64,000 nt of DNA from Scolanthus callimorphus. Its lineage: Eukaryota; Cnidaria; Anthozoa; Actiniaria; Edwardsiidae. Made by a program: the position numbers and the translations under genes. Positions 1-9,842 of this stretch are shown here, one piece after another. The stretch is from positions 22,000,234 through 22,064,233 of the forward strand of contig CM066914.1 of assembly GCA_033964015.1 (NCBI GenBank), read 5' to 3'. Below the pieces are notes generated by a model. The model had not been told where the DNA came from. It worked only from the letters and a program-made list of their open reading frames with translations, and did no database searches. Each line of letters begins with the position of its first letter. Position 1 is the first letter of the stretch.

Positions 1-679
1 CAAGAATCAACAATGCTCAGCATTAGCAGGGACTCGCTTCGGGGACAGGTTGTTTAGTGTTTTTTTTTTACGTCGAAACTTCGTTCATGGGATCTAAGTT
101 TTAGTCCCTGAGACCAGTTCCACAAATTAAGCCAGGTAAGTTTGTGCCACCTTGTTTTTCTAAGCGTGCACAATGTATCACAATTTATCCACATGCGACT
201 GGCCTCTGACTGGTACTCTCTTTTATTTCTGTCGACAGACGTTCGGTTCCCTCGCTTTTGCTGCAAGAGAATTGCGTTAACCACTGCACTGAAGTCTGTG
301 ACGTGACAGTTCGGCAGGACGTAAAATGTAACAGAGTTTTACATGCGCCATGAACTAAAAGCAGGATACCATACCATAGTTATGCAGCAAACATCGTGAA
401 ACATGGAGCCTTTTTTGGGTCTAAAACAAGCGACGGAACAGGTAACTTGCACAAAGAAATGAAAGGGTACACGCGGGTAACGAGAACAAACTACAATAAA
501 GAATGCACACTTGATAGCACGGAAGAGCTGCAGGCTGTAAGTCGAAATTGTGACGAATTTTCTATTTCATCTTGGAACTCAGATCGGCGCGAGTGATCGT
601 AAAATTATTAAAAGTGTAAGTCAGTCTTCCTGGGGCACTCTTTCGAGCAACACATGATACTAGTGTTTATTTACCAACA

Positions 680-808
680 TGGGCCTTTATCACACGGCAG
701 CCATCTTGAAAAAAATCCATTTCCCCGCGGAGACTCGTAATCATGATGAGGCTGCACATGCAAGAACAAAAGATTTATCCAAGATGGCTGCCGTGTGACG
801 AAGGCCCA
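680..808. mobile_element. Short inverted-repeat element (MITE-like) in or beside the GalNAc-transferase gene
   Basis: Two arms of about 28 bases face each other. The left arm begins TGGGCCTTTATCACACGGCA, and the right arm is its complement and reads GGCTGCCGTGTGACGAAGGC near its end. The spacer is about 70 bases and holds no coding signal. This is the architecture of a non-autonomous DNA transposon. No clear target-site duplication was found, so the superfamily is not assigned. The rest of 1-853 holds no exon I can support. Confidence 0.6.
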
Positions 809-853
809 TTTGAGAACAAGTGAGCCAGGACAGTGTCTGATAGCAAAGCCTAC

Positions 854-3102
854 CCGGAGTTGCTTCGCAGTGAGAATCGAGGAAGGTCAGCACGTCGCCC
901 CGGGCTACCGCGGCCCCGCGTAGGCGCGCAGGGACTAGGCCTTGTCGACTGGGCATCCTTATGACCTTGACCTTCTGCAGCTGTGATGTGTGTCGGACCA
1001 GAGGCTCCTTCAGATTATCTACAAGAAAGTGTTTTGATCGTCGTCGTAAAGAGAAGAACAAGCCTAGAACTAATACATCAAAATACCATTAAATTTGATA
1101 ACGCTCGCACTTATTAGTACACGTGTGGATCTATCGAAATTCATTTCCTGTGAGATGGGTGGAGGGGGCTAAGATATCTGGAAGGGCACGGACTAGGCAA
1201 TTTCAAAATCACACACGCTCATGTTCAGCGATGTTAATAGATGTTTAGTCCATGTTAAGTAATCGAGCAATGCTGGATGGATGTATTGATTTTAGCCCAT
1301 GTACCGCAATGTTTGAGGTGTATAGATGTCCAGTCTTTGTGCAGCCAATGTTGAATGGATGTTGGGTCGATGGAAGGTCAAGTTCAGTCCATGTTCAGCG
1401 ACGTTGCATGAATGTATGTCCAAGCCATTTTCAGCGATGTTGAATGGATATAGAGATGTGTAGTCCATGCCCAGCGCTATCGAATAGTACATTATCCTTC
1501 CTGCTTACGTATCAGACTTATTTGCATTAATTAAGGTATGGAAAGTCACCCCTGATGCAATGAGCAAGCTCACAGGGAAATGAGCCATTGAGTAAACAGG
1601 ATCATGAATATTCAATGAGCTTTACAGCGGCGTAGCCAGGAATTTCTGAAGGGGGGCCGGATAGTGAAAACATGGCACGAAAATGCTCAAAATTTCTCCA
1701 GCAAATACAGTAAATGTATGGGGAAATTTCCGAGAAAGGGGGGGGGGGGAGGGGCGGACCCCCCTGGCTACGCCCCTGTTTTAATATATGAATGTTCCGA
1801 GCACATGTCCAGTAGCAATGCTGAATGGATGTATGGATGTTCAGTCAATCAATGATGTGGCCATGGCTGCAGAGTACAGCCCATGTTCAGAGGGATGGAT
1901 TTTGCTAATTTTAAAGACCGAAACCTCACCATATTCGCTGAAGTCATCTACAAGTATGATGTCCGCTATGAGATGCCGGGGAGATTGGTTAAGTACACTG
2001 TGGACGGTCCGTAGCAGCACAGACAGGGCTTCGTTATGGAAGCAGATGATGACACTTGTAGTTGGGAGTTTCTTTGGATATAGCTTGTGTTTCCGCTTGC
2101 ATCTGAAAGGCAAAAAGGATTGCATACACCTACAATAACAGTTGCTTTGGGCTTTAGTAGTTTAGCGCGCGTTTTGAGTCAGTGACTGTCAGACAATGGG
2201 TTTCAAAGATCAAAGACAAATTCCCAAAGCAACCTTCTTTGTAACAGCTACTTTAAGAACTATTTTTCACAATTCTTCGAGCTCTCTCGTCAATTTCTGA
2301 ATTGCAAAACCGCCATTCCTGTCAACCAAATATTTTTTACCTCACACATGAAGCAATGTCCCTGTAAATTTAATTTTTCCCCATACGGACGGTAGGGTTT
2401 AGGGTATCTTCCCAAGATCAAATGTTCATTGATAAATTAATTAAGAGTGATGCAAGTTTACTCATAATCGCACTGAAATGGGTTCCGACTCGCATCACTA
2501 CGTACCCCGGTACGTACCAAGTCTTCTAGGTGGCTCTGTAAATAATATTACGGTTCATCACCTAGCAAGAACACTAAACCATCAAATAAATACAATAATA
2601 TACTCTAAAAGCATGCTCACTTGGGCCCTCTGACGTCTTTCATTCGTCGATCCAGAGAAATTCTGTCGCTAAGCATCACATTAAATGAGTGATTGTCAAA
2701 AACTTGGGCCGCTTGGTGTTTAAACTCGGCAGGTAACTTAGCAGGTTCACCCAGCTCGCCTAGTCCTGAAATCATTATTTTCTCGAAAGGAGAAGATGCA
2801 ATATGATATTCTGGTTTATTTGAATCAAACGTCCTTCCCTTTGGTTTGAATTTCGCGCCGGCGCTTCGAGGTGAAATTCCCAGTGAGTTTGAAATATCGC
2901 TGGGAATCAAAGTATCTTGTGTGAAGAAGTTGTACTGTTGATTGAGAAAGGACAGGAAGAACAAGAAGTCGATCGCTAACCAGAAAACGGACGTAAGCAG
3001 GAATACCTTGAGGAGCAAGTTTTGCTTTCTCATGTACCGGGAAAAGGACATTCTCTTGAGAAAGTGTTCCAGTGGAAATAACTCCTGTATAGCTGGTTTC
3101 AA
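854..3102 (-). CDS. Polypeptide N-acetylgalactosaminyltransferase, 5' three exons (partial)
   Basis: The product would be a Golgi type II membrane enzyme that transfers GalNAc from UDP-GalNAc to Ser/Thr, the first step of mucin-type O-glycosylation. Exon 1 (2621-3102) encodes a short cytosolic tail, a hydrophobic anchor around residues 28-52 ([20 protein letters not shown]) and a stem ending in the family-typical [14 protein letters not shown]. Exon 2 (1930-2102) carries the start of the GT-A fold, [13 protein letters not shown], and ILVDD. Exon 3 (854-1018) carries [20 protein letters not shown] and LDSHCE, the D-x-H metal and UDP-GalNAc site. Splice phases agree across both junctions: AA/A completes Lys and G/AT completes Asp. 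Later catalytic exons and the ricin-type lectin domain must lie left of the window. An internal Met at 3051 is an alternative start. The family is certain; the paralogue is not determined. Confidence 0.9.
1218..1900. repeat. Degenerate minisatellite in a GalNAc-transferase intron
   Basis: Diverged copies of a word like ATGTTCAGCGATGTTGAATG, separated by variants of GGATGTNNNGATGTCCAGTC, recur from about 1218 to 1490 and again from about 1786 to 1900, where the tail overlaps the coding sequence boundary near 1930. The two blocks are separated by unrelated sequence containing the inverted-repeat element at 1625-1778. The period is irregular, roughly 40-50 bases. The small reading frames on both strands here are by-products of the repeat. 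Confidence 0.5.
1625..1778. mobile_element. Short element with GGCGTAGCCAGG inverted ends
   Basis: The left end reads CAGCGGCGTAGCCAGGAA and the right end is CCTGGCTACGCCCCTG, giving an inverted terminal repeat of about 16 bases around a 120-base core with a G-rich run. CAGNGGCGTAGCCAG ends are typical of non-autonomous hAT-type elements in animals (from memory). I see no matching 8-base target duplication, so the assignment is tentative. It interrupts the surrounding minisatellite. Confidence 0.5.
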
Positions 3103-5207
3103 AATATTAAGCCATTGAAGTGTTGAATTAATATATCAGTCACTCTTCATCGGTCATCCAGTGTCGAAATTCAATTTCGCATTGAAATCAATCCCCCAAT
3201 GCAATCAATTTGTTGCAGCATATTTTTAACTGTTTTCCTGAGGATTACAGCGAAATAGGGCCGGTTTCTACGGAATATTTCATGATATTATAAACAAAGA
3301 AACACGAACCGTCGATACGGCATGTGCCTTCTCACTGGTACCGGTAAATACGCGAGTCATTTTTTTTTTCTTTAGGATGTAATTTTTTCGGGTTGCAAAA
3401 TTAGAACAAGCAGAAGCGTTTACATGTAAATGTATTTGGCATGTGATTTAATTCTAGAGATAAAATTTTTACTAAATCACATTCAATCAAAAAGGATTCC
3501 CTTGGAAAAGTTTCGACTAGGCCCGTGAGTTTGAGACTACCCGAGGGAGTTGAGTCTAAACTTTCCTCGTTCAGGAATAATTATCAACTGAAACCATTTA
3601 AATTGGCAAAAGCAAATAAAATCGCCGTCTAGTTTCGAACAAATTTTCATTGAAACGTTATACTGACAAGAGATACCCTGATAAGACTGAATTTCACCTA
3701 GAAGAAGTGTGATAAAGCTCGTTAATTTTTTTTTCAATTATTTAATTTGGCAGAACATTTAAAATTCGCCGTTTGGATGGAAACGGTATACAAAAGATAA
3801 GAATACTGAAAATTCAGCTGAAAAAAGTGATACAATGCAGCGACTGAAAATGCAAAGGAAATTGTATTTTTTGCAACAAGCATTTTTTTACATTGTATAT
3901 AAAATTTCACTGATGTCGAACCTGTTTATGATTTCTTTTTATTAAAATAGATGGGTATCATACTAGTCAAACCTGCTGAATTAAGGGTGTCTAAAGAGAA
4001 ATAGATAAACGTTGAGCTAAAATATATTTCTTAGCTTTAAATTTTAGGTGACTGGACAGTTAGAGTCGTTGCACTGTAAAACTCTAGGATTTTATTTCAA
4101 ATTTCTGAGCGTGCAAAACCTGGTTAAAGTTTCTGTTCAGAACATGGCCACTGCGAATACCAACGATATAATATCATTGCTATGGAATATTCTTAAAAAC
4201 ATAATAGCGTATTAACATGGCTATGGAAGCAATATCAAGTACCGGTACAAGTGTCAGTGAAATTTTATTCGACATTAACACAAATGCCCCTTACAGACCA
4301 TGAAAACTCATGGCAAACCCTATGTTTAGCTCAAAATGTGCTGAAATCTAACAATATTTTGTTCACTATTTGAAGTCTTTACAAAACAGTTAATATAAAA
4401 ATCTGAGGTGGGTGCAGATTTTCACAAAAACGCGAAAAAACATATTTGATGCAAATCCTTTTCTTCACGATTACCAATTGTGATAAGTCCACTCAAATTA
4501 TCACAAAACAAACAGCAGTTGCATTTGTTTTTAGTCTTGTAATGCTATACATGACAGATAAAAATACTAGATGCCTTTTTGGCAAAAAGGGTTAAAGAAA
4601 TGCCTCTTTGAAGTGTTACCTGCAATTCTCTTATCCATACTTATATATGGAACCCTTCAAATAGAAGGGTAAATTGTAAATTGTGCTGGCAATTATAGCA
4701 ACTGGTGCAATTCATTTTTTATCAACAATGAACTTGGTAAATAGCGAAAAATTAAATATCTTAACAATATGTTATCTTTTTCTAGTGAAATTGAATTTGA
4801 ATATTATGCTGAACAGAAGTTAATAAGAATTGTGACTGTTTCCATTATTCAAAATGTTATTTTTTCAGGGATGCTACGTGAAACTCCTCCAGTTTTACCA
4901 GACTCAAGATTTTTCACCACATTTCCTGGGTACGGTTTTCCAAATCTTCAATATATTTTCTGTATTTCCCCAGTTTTCCTTCTTGGAATTCTCTCATGAA
5001 AATCAATACTTTCGTATGAAAGTAGATATTTTACTTTCTCTCTCCTCATTACCTATCAATCCATATGTTGGCCACTCATTCATGGCGACTTGCTAGAGGA
5101 ATTACACTAGTGAATTTAATAACCCACATTCTTGAACATTAAAACTATGCCGCTCAAAAAATTGACCTCTTGGACAGGTCATTAAAAGGGAAATACTGAT
5201 GTTAAAA
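3103..5207. other. Intergenic, AT-rich, no supported gene
   Basis: This lies upstream of the GalNAc-transferase first exon and downstream of the KLHL18-like stop. It is AT-rich with several poly-T tracts. The short frames in it show no composition or motif suggesting coding. Only the immediate 5' region of the GalNAc-transferase gene (about 3103-3500) is likely to be functional, as promoter or 5'UTR, and no specific element could be identified. Confidence 0.5.
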
Positions 5208-6929
5208 TTAAAGATATGGCCCTCGTGGTAATACCCCAGCACCAACTCCTCCTTGGTGTTTACACATAGGACTAACAAAACACCAGCGGTTGGTCTGTGG
5301 CTCATAGCACTCAACGGTATTTAGATTACTTAGGCCATCATATCCACCAATTGCATATAGGCGGCCTCCTAATGCAACAACAGCAACTCTGCTACGCCTG
5401 GTGTTCATTGGAGCTGCAAAGGTCCATTGGCTTGTGTGGGGGTCATAGCATTCTACCGTGTTAAGAAAAGCACTGCCGTCATAACCTCCACAGACATAGA
5501 TACACCCATTTAATGTTGCCACACCCACACGGCATCTGCGCATCTGAAGAGGTGACCCCGAGCTCCATTTGCCAACCGTTGGATCATAAATCTCCACTGA
5601 ATTAAATATTGACAATCCATTATGGCCTCCAATAACAAACAACTTCTTATTGAGCTCACCAACACCAGCTGCACTGCGTAGAGTTGACATTGGAGCTAGA
5701 AATGTCCAGGAATTGGTCACTGGAGAATAACATTCCATTGTATTAAGAGAAATGTGGCCATCATATCCACCAACAACATAAATCTTGCCATTCACAACAG
5801 CAGCCCCAAGTGCACTACGCCGTGTGTTCATAGAGGCCACAGGGATCCATTTTTCATGATGGGGGTTATAGTACTCCACAGTGCTCAGTCGCTTATGGCC
5901 ATCAAAACCACCTAGAGCATAGAGCTTGCTGTCCAGGACAGCCACGCCCACTCTAGTGCGAAGTGTATTCATGGGTGTTGAAGGGGACCATTGGCAAGTC
6001 AGTGTGTCAAAACTCTCCACAGCACATAGGGCTTCGCCGGATGAGTTTAAGCCTCCAACTGCATAAATCAAACCAGCTGCCTCGCTGCATTTTCTTGGTT
6101 TTGTACGGGATGATTGCAATTTTGACCGTCTCTCTGGTAGCAAAAGAAAATCTTTTGCTTCATCAATTAAATCACGGCAGGCGAGATTGTTTTTCACAAG
6201 ATCTTCAGTGGCTATTCGATCACACAGATACTGGGGCCGCATTAATGGCAAGCGGACATGTTTGAGCAATTCTGGAAGGAAAGCTTTTCGCTCGTCGAGG
6301 TCTTTCTTCAACCAAAACATCACAGCTTCGAAAACTTCTTCCTCTGAACGGACATTGAGGTCTTCACTAGAAATGAGCAATACAACTTCTTCTGGAGGCA
6401 GATTTTGGAATTCTTCAGTCTGAGACACCTCTGGAAAGTTTTTCATAATAAATAACTCCGCGGCCTCTACAAGATCTGCACAACAGAACGTATCAGCAAA
6501 GTTTCTTATTCCAAGACAGTTCGTTGGATGGAGCACTCGATGCAGAAACTCGATGCAGGCTTGTTTAACACTTGATAACTGCAGCAAATTCGAAGCACAA
6601 ATTAAATTTTGAACGTTTTCTACATTGATCTCGATTCTCCCAGTGTAGCAAAACCCCACGAGCTCTTCTAGAGCGTCGAATTCGATTCCATGAAGAGTTA
6701 CTTTCTGCAGTCGGCTTTCAAGCATGTCAGCTGTAAACATGGCATTGAAATAAGGACTTGCAGCTGCTAAAACAACTCGATGCGACATCAAATTTTGTCC
6801 TTTAATGCACAAAGTTATGTCACATAACTTGTTTTCAGTCCTGAGATCGTTCAGGCTAGAGAAGACCAGCGAGGGAAAATCTGGAGCACAGAACAACAAT
6901 CCCTCCTCGGTCGCCATCTTGGCAACCAT
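5208..6929 (-). CDS. KLHL18: KLHL18-like BTB-BACK-Kelch protein (Cul3 substrate adaptor)
   Basis: This is a complete single-exon frame of about 573 codons (human KLHL18 is about 574). BTB domain at about residues 20-130 (KLCDITLCIKGQ, RVVLAAASPYFNAMF, the Cul3-binding face). BACK domain at about 130-265 with HPTNCLGIRNFAD. Six Kelch blades at about 285-570, each with the GG doublet (YAVGGLNS, YALGGFDGH, YVVGGYDGH, FVIGGHNG, YVCGGYDGS, YAIGGYDG) followed by conserved Tyr and Trp. The family recruits substrates to Cullin-3 ubiquitin ligase; human KLHL18 acts on Aurora A. Start choice: ATG at 6917 sits in CCAAGATGGCGACC, a strong Kozak context overlapping a YY1-like site; an in-frame ATG at 6929 is the alternative. 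Absence of introns suggests possible retrotransposition or ancestral intron loss. No frameshift, unlike its neighbours CIR1 and OXSM. Confidence 0.93.
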   Translation of the reverse strand: MVAKMATEEGLLFCAPDFPSLVFSSLNDLRTENKLCDITLCIKGQNLMSHRVVLAAASPYFNAMFTADMLESRLQKVTLHGIEFDALEELVGFCYTGRIEINVENVQNLICASNLLQLSSVKQACIEFLHRVLHPTNCLGIRNFADTFCCADLVEAAELFIMKNFPEVSQTEEFQNLPPEEVVLLISSEDLNVRSEEEVFEAVMFWLKKDLDERKAFLPELLKHVRLPLMRPQYLCDRIATEDLVKNNLACRDLIDEAKDFLLLPERRSKLQSSRTKPRKCSEAAGLIYAVGGLNSSGEALCAVESFDTLTCQWSPSTPMNTLRTRVGVAVLDSKLYALGGFDGHKRLSTVEYYNPHHEKWIPVASMNTRRSALGAAVVNGKIYVVGGYDGHISLNTMECYSPVTNSWTFLAPMSTLRSAAGVGELNKKLFVIGGHNGLSIFNSVEIYDPTVGKWSSGSPLQMRRCRVGVATLNGCIYVCGGYDGSAFLNTVECYDPHTSQWTFAAPMNTRRSRVAVVALGGRLYAIGGYDGLSNLNTVECYEPQTNRWCFVSPMCKHQGGVGAGVLPRGPYL

Positions 6930-6995
6930 CCGCAACGAGAGCCTCGTTCACGTGTGACATCCGGCTCAGCGCGGAGGACTGAGTGGGCAGGTCAT

Positions 6996-7614
6996 AGTCG
7001 ATTGTGCTAGTAAAACTGGCATATTATGCTAGTAGCACTGTTCGTTTTTATCCAAATTATGCTCAAATTATGCTCGTTTTTCAAAATTATGCTACTTTTT
7101 TTCAATATTATGCTCGACAAAAAATGGGCAAAACAGTAAGAAAGGTGAGTTTTATTAACCTCTTATATTAATAAATCTCTTAGATGAGATAAGTAATACT
7201 GTGCGGGCTGAAACCCGGCGCTATTACAGCAACTCAATCAATTATATGTGATAACAACAACACAGTAAGAAAGGTCTCTGCTTCGGGGGTGGAGGACGCC
7301 ATTTTGTCACGTTGTCACACCTATGAGAGTGGGACTTGGAACAAGGTTTTCTAGACTTCCGGTTCCGGTTCTTCCCCCCAAAAAAACTGAAAAAACTATC
7401 CCAACTAGGCCCTGGACATCGCCGACCGTTTATCTGGAGAGCTTACTTTATGTCTGAAGTCAATTTAACATTACGATAAGGGATATTTGAGCCTGGTTTT
7501 AGCACTTCCGGTCTTCAAAATACAAATTATGCTAGCATTGCTTTTTGACAAAAAATCTAAAAATTATGCTCGTTTTGACAAATTATGCCAAAAATTATGC
7601 TAGCACAATCGACT
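6996..7614. mobile_element. MITE with ATTATGCT-rich ends immediately upstream of the KLHL18-like gene
   Basis: Perfect 15-base inverted termini: AGTCGATTGTGCTAG at 6996-7010 and its complement at 7600-7614. Both ends carry clusters of the word ATTATGCT, about five near the left and three or four near the right, often followed by CG. The core has no coding frame. Its left end is about 70-80 bases upstream of the KLHL18-like start codon, so it probably abuts or overlaps that promoter. No target duplication is evident. 7615-8221 holds nothing I can support. Confidence 0.75.
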
Positions 7615-8229
7615 CGAGCCTAGTCATGAATATGATAATGTCGGAGCAGGAGATAAAGGAGAACTGACTACGTTTATACCAGAGAAAGTGTAATGTATAA
7701 ACAAACAAACACAAAAAATCAGTCGGGGAGGTATTCTCCAGAATCGCAATTTGCGGGGTCTTGCAAAAGGTCACCACAAGTTCCCGCCGCGAAAAATAAC
7801 GTCTGTCCAGTGGAGGGGTCTCTTCCAGGAGGCTGGAGGATTGTGTCTGGACGAGTCTGATAGTTCTGTCGCGACTGGAACAATTCATTCAGGAACAGCT
7901 TAGAGCCATAGCAGGCTTGCCCCTTTGTTGTGCGTGAATTGCATTCTAGAAAGGAACTTTTTCTAACATTTTCGATTAAAAGACTATTTATTTATTACTT
8001 TTATCTACGAAGGTCAGGGCTCGCAATACGAGACTAGAGGGAAAGGAGGGTCCTTAATCACGAGTGCCAAAAGTCTCATGATATTCTAGGCTTAGAAAGC
8101 GCAAAGGGACAAATATCTGGAAAGGCTCCTCTTTTTGGCTGGTCACATGCTTGTTATTTGTTACTCTTGAATTTATGGATGGGTAGTAGAGGTATGGAGA
8201 TGTGAAACATCCTGAGGACGGCCCTGAAT

Positions 8230-8230
8230 C

Positions 8231-8272
<42 letters not shown>

Positions 8273-8645
8273 GTTCCCAAAACTTTATACGGGGATGCTC
8301 GGCCCAGATTCTGGACCCCTACCTTCTTTATACCAATTTCAGAGCAAAAAAGGTACCCCTTTCTTATACCAAAGCCGAAAAAGGTACCCCTTTCTTATAC
8401 CAAGCTTGAAAAATCGGCTTTGTGCTCTGTTAAAAAAAGAAACGGTTTGCTCTGGCATTGCGGGTGAAAAACCGGTGAAATACAGACCCTTTTTTATACC
8501 AAAATTACAATTTATACCCAGTCCAGCCTGAAAACCTACCCCTTTCTTATACCAAGCCTGAAAACCCTACCCCTTTCTTATACCTCCAGCTTGAAAAACC
8601 TACCCTTTCGGGCCGAGCATCCCCGTATAGTCCAATATAGGGAGT

Positions 8646-8682
<37 letters not shown>

Positions 8683-8683
8683 G
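8230..8683. mobile_element. hAT-like non-autonomous element with poly-G/poly-C termini
   Basis: Perfect 8-base direct repeats CCCTGAAT (8222-8229 and 8684-8691) flank a 454-base element that begins CCC plus 39 G and ends 34 C plus GGG. Inside the homopolymers the inverted repeat continues, with TATACGGGGATGCTCGGCCC on the left and its complement near 8610-8628. The core holds diverged tandem copies of a word like TACCCCTTTCTTATACCAA, about 28-30 bases apart. An 8-base duplication is characteristic of hAT transposons. The frame reading poly-Gly through here is not a gene. Confidence 0.8.
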
Positions 8684-8871
8684 CCCTGAATTTAGAAGGA
8701 CCAGTCGAGCATTTGGGATTTGGATAACTGCTGGGGTTAGGGATGGTAAGGTGCCCAAAGAAAATGACACTTTTTTAAAAAACGTTCAGAATACACTTAA
8801 GAGCCCGGGTAAATTGGGTCAAAACTGTGGTATTTTTATACATTAAATTTAAATTATTTTTATACATCACT

Positions 8872-8920
8872 GACTAGGCGAAACTGAACAAGGACCTGAT
8901 TGGCTCACGTGGTTTGATTG
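8872..8920 (+). repeat. Interspersed repeat fragment, copy 1
   Basis: The segment beginning GACTAGGCGAAACTGAACAA and continuing through a CCTGATTGG CCAAT-like word and TGGTTT recurs at 22890-22938 with a few substitutions. Both are short pieces of one dispersed element family; neither has visible ends. Confidence 0.55.
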
Positions 8921-9020
8921 ATTTCACAGAAAACCCCAACTGCTAAAACTGTTTTGAACGCGCTGGGTCGCGTGTTACCTGAAACAGCTGTAAAGGGAAG
9001 GGAAATTCTCTGAGAGAAAA

Positions 9021-9188
9021 CATGGCGGATCCAGGATTTCTCAAAGGGGGGGTTGCAGCACTAAGTTGGACTGGTTATGGCCGTACTGAGTTCAAATAAC
9101 TACTAATCTATCACTCTCATAGGGGGGGGGGGGGGGGGGGGGGGGGGGGTTGCAACCCCCACAACCCACCCCCTAGATCCGCAACCAT
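9021..9188. mobile_element. Short element with GGCGGATCCAGG / CTAGATCCGC ends and a poly-G core
   Basis: The left end ATGGCGGATCCAGGATTTCT and the right end CCCCCTAGATCCGCAACCAT are imperfect inverted repeats around a core with 7-base and about 29-base G runs. GGCGGATCCAGG termini are common among animal hAT-type MITEs (from memory). No clean target duplication. The following stretch to 9842 is unassigned and may contain the CIR1 3'UTR. Confidence 0.5.
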
Positions 9189-9842
9189 ATACGATAGTAC
9201 ACTAGAGTAATGACAAATAGACTAAAACACAAGTGTTTCATCTTACTAAACTGTACTTGGTTTATAACGTTTTCTGTTGTTGGTTTAGGTTTGAGGCGTT
9301 TGGCTCGCACTGTCGGATAGAAAAGCCATTCACTGTAAGATCCAGTGTAAAGCCATTCTGTCATGTTTGTACAGCATATAGCGAAAACGTGTATTCATGT
9401 TTATTTGGGTTTGAAAGTATGCATGTAGACAAGCAGTAGCGACCACAAGTGATTAAAATTTTCAAGTCTGGGGGCAACAGGTTAAAGCGAGAGCATTTGA
9501 CGTCGATAAAATTGTAATGCATGCTTAGCACACAAAGAAAATCTGTCCACACGCGGGGGGTGCTCCAATATAAAAAAAGTTGGTGTTCTCGACAGGAAAA
9601 ATGACCCTACCTAACAGATAAAAATATGGGCGTGGCTATAAGAGGAAAAAGTTACTTTACACATGATCAAGCCCTAAATCAATGGTGCAGATGTTGAGCA
9701 GGTAACGTTCATACAGTAGTTACTATATAAGAAATTCGTCTATATGTGGTGGCAAGCCTCCCTGTGGTCTGGCCGGTCCCTGTGAGAGGCAAGATAGGGT
9801 AGGGGTGACTATATCATATTTCCCTTTCATACCTCCATTTCC

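Noticed and set aside
5963..6423. Plus-strand frames opposite the KLHL18-like gene
   Set aside because: They are antisense shadows of the Kelch and BACK coding sequence.
8202..8531. Gly-rich 109-codon plus frame
   Set aside because: It reads through the G run and the inverted repeat of a MITE.
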